Below the pieces are notes generated by a model, which ran no database searches, was not told where the DNA came from, and worked only from the letters and a program-made list of their open reading frames with translations. From the NCBI GenBank assembly GCA_036393335.1, contig DASWHD010000207.1, positions 1 through 14,949 on the forward strand: a stretch of DNA of 14,949 nucleotides, given 5' to 3'. Each line of letters begins with the position of its first letter. Position 1 is the stretch's first letter. Origin of the DNA: DASWHD01 sp036393335 (GTDB lineage: Bacteria > CG2-30-53-67 > CG2-30-70-394). Below, piece by piece: positions 14,055 to 14,949 of the stretch. Position numbers and translations under genes: made by a program.

Positions 14055-14318
14055 TCAGGCGGTCTCGGCACCGAGGGGCATGAAGGAGGTGCTCGCTAGG
14101 GACTTGGTGGCGAACAGGAGGCACGCCTGAATGTCCGCCGTGATAAGCCCCTCGTACTCCGCCAAGATCTCATCCATTGATGCGCCCTGGGCGAGCAGCC
14201 CGAGGATGTACTCTACTGTCAAGCGAGTGCCGCGGATGACTGGTTTGCCCACCATCACAGCAGGATTGACTTCGATCCGCTCCAACAGGTCGTGTTCGGT
14301 CACGGCGTCGTCCTCCAT
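14055..14318 (-). CDS. DUF433 family antitoxin (pair 2)
   Basis: The protein has 87 aa, with a start chosen at ATG 14318 (MEDDAVTEHDLLERI). The frame is open further upstream, but there it runs through a palindromic repeat and is not protein-like. LERIEVNPAVMVGKPVIRGTRLTV is the family signature, followed by EYILGLLAQGASMDEILAEYEGL and ITADIQACLLFATKSL. The tail STSFMPLGAETA is unlike pair 1. It should neutralise the adjacent DUF5615 protein and repress their promoter. The ribosome site is weak. Upstream lies the palindrome at 14401-14428, which could be an operator but is also a dispersed repeat. Confidence 0.9.
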   Translation of the reverse strand: MEDDAVTEHDLLERIEVNPAVMVGKPVIRGTRLTVEYILGLLAQGASMDEILAEYEGLITADIQACLLFATKSLASTSFMPLGAETA

Positions 14319-14384
14319 CTCTACAAGAGCACGCAAGAGGCATTCCTCATCATAGGTGGTTGTGGGTGTCGGCGCGACCGCTAG

Positions 14385-14434
14385 CGGGCCTGGGGTCGCC
14401 GTAGGGGCATGGCATGTCGTGCCCCTACCATGGG
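14385..14434. repeat. Palindromic repeat unit, copy 2 (other copy at 13417-13465)
   Basis: The core GTAGGGGCATGGCA / TGTCGTGCCCCTAC (14401-14428) is the same palindrome as copy 1, with two base changes that still allow G-U pairing in RNA. The flanking CGGGCCTGGGGTCGCC and CATGGG are shared. It lies about 70 bases upstream of the second DUF433 start. Confidence 0.85.
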
Positions 14435-14457
14435 GCTGGGCCATGGCGCGATGTTCC

Positions 14458-14578
14458 AACCCGAGGTAGGAGCCGGTTGCACCGGCGACCCGCGCCTGCG
14501 GCGCGGCCGGCCCTCTCGGGCCGGGGTCGCCGAAGGGATTCGGCTCCTACCCAATGGGTCGCCGAAGGGATTCGGCCC

Positions 14579-14584
<6 letters not shown>
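14458..14584. repeat. REP-like inverted repeat plus an extra right arm, reaching into the clpB stop codon
   Basis: The full element (14458-14553) has arms GTAGGAGCCGGTTGCACCGG and GGGATTCGGCTCCTACC around a GC-rich centre (GGCCGGCCC, loop, GGGCCGG). It matches the copy at 3139-3233. The right arm is then repeated in tandem (GGGTCGCCGAAGGGATTCGG, 14556-14575, then CCCCTACCC to 14584). The clpB TAG, read from CTA at 14579-14581, lies inside that second arm. Confidence 0.8.

Positions 14585-14949
<365 letters not shown>

Overview
The window is a GC-rich stretch of bacterial chromosome, most likely from a gammaproteobacterium of the Chromatiales/Ectothiorhodospiraceae kind. That placement is an inference from base composition, dense operon packing and REP-like intergenic hairpins; no rRNA or other marker is present to fix it. 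No tRNA, rRNA, CRISPR array, transposase or phage gene was seen.

Layout. (1) 243-2000, plus strand: a secreted gamma-glutamyltransferase, convergent with and overlapping the next gene. (2) 1947-2819, minus strand: two small heat-shock proteins (Hsp20) in tandem. (3) 2820-3276: a spacer with REP-like inverted repeats. (4) 3277-12159, minus strand: a nearly 9 kb operon encoding a complete archaeal-type (V/A-type) rotary ATPase. In transcription order it reads cytidylate-kinase-like protein, G/H, C, I, K, F, E, A, B, D. Almost every junction is a 4-base stop/start overlap. The exception is a gap after the proteolipid gene (K), which is filled by a large imperfect hairpin. (5) 12160-14578: an accessory patch. 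It holds a truncated HEPN-domain gene, two DUF433/DUF5615 antitoxin-toxin pairs facing each other, several palindromic repeats, and a stray copy of the last 18 codons of clpB. (6) 14579-14949, minus strand: the C-terminal part of clpB, running off the right edge.

How it works together. The ATPase genes supply both the soluble head and stalks (A, B, D, F, E, G/H, C) and the membrane sector (I, K). The machine therefore looks complete and able to couple ATP to ion transport. The proteolipid keeps its carboxylate but seems to lack the usual sodium ligands, which favours protons. Hsp20 and ClpB are known partners in protein disaggregation and here flank the ATPase operon, though nothing shows that they are co-regulated. 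The region between the ATPase operon and clpB looks like a hot spot for small toxin-antitoxin cassettes. The 3' end of clpB is present twice, on either side of the second cassette, which suggests how that cassette arrived or how the segment was duplicated.
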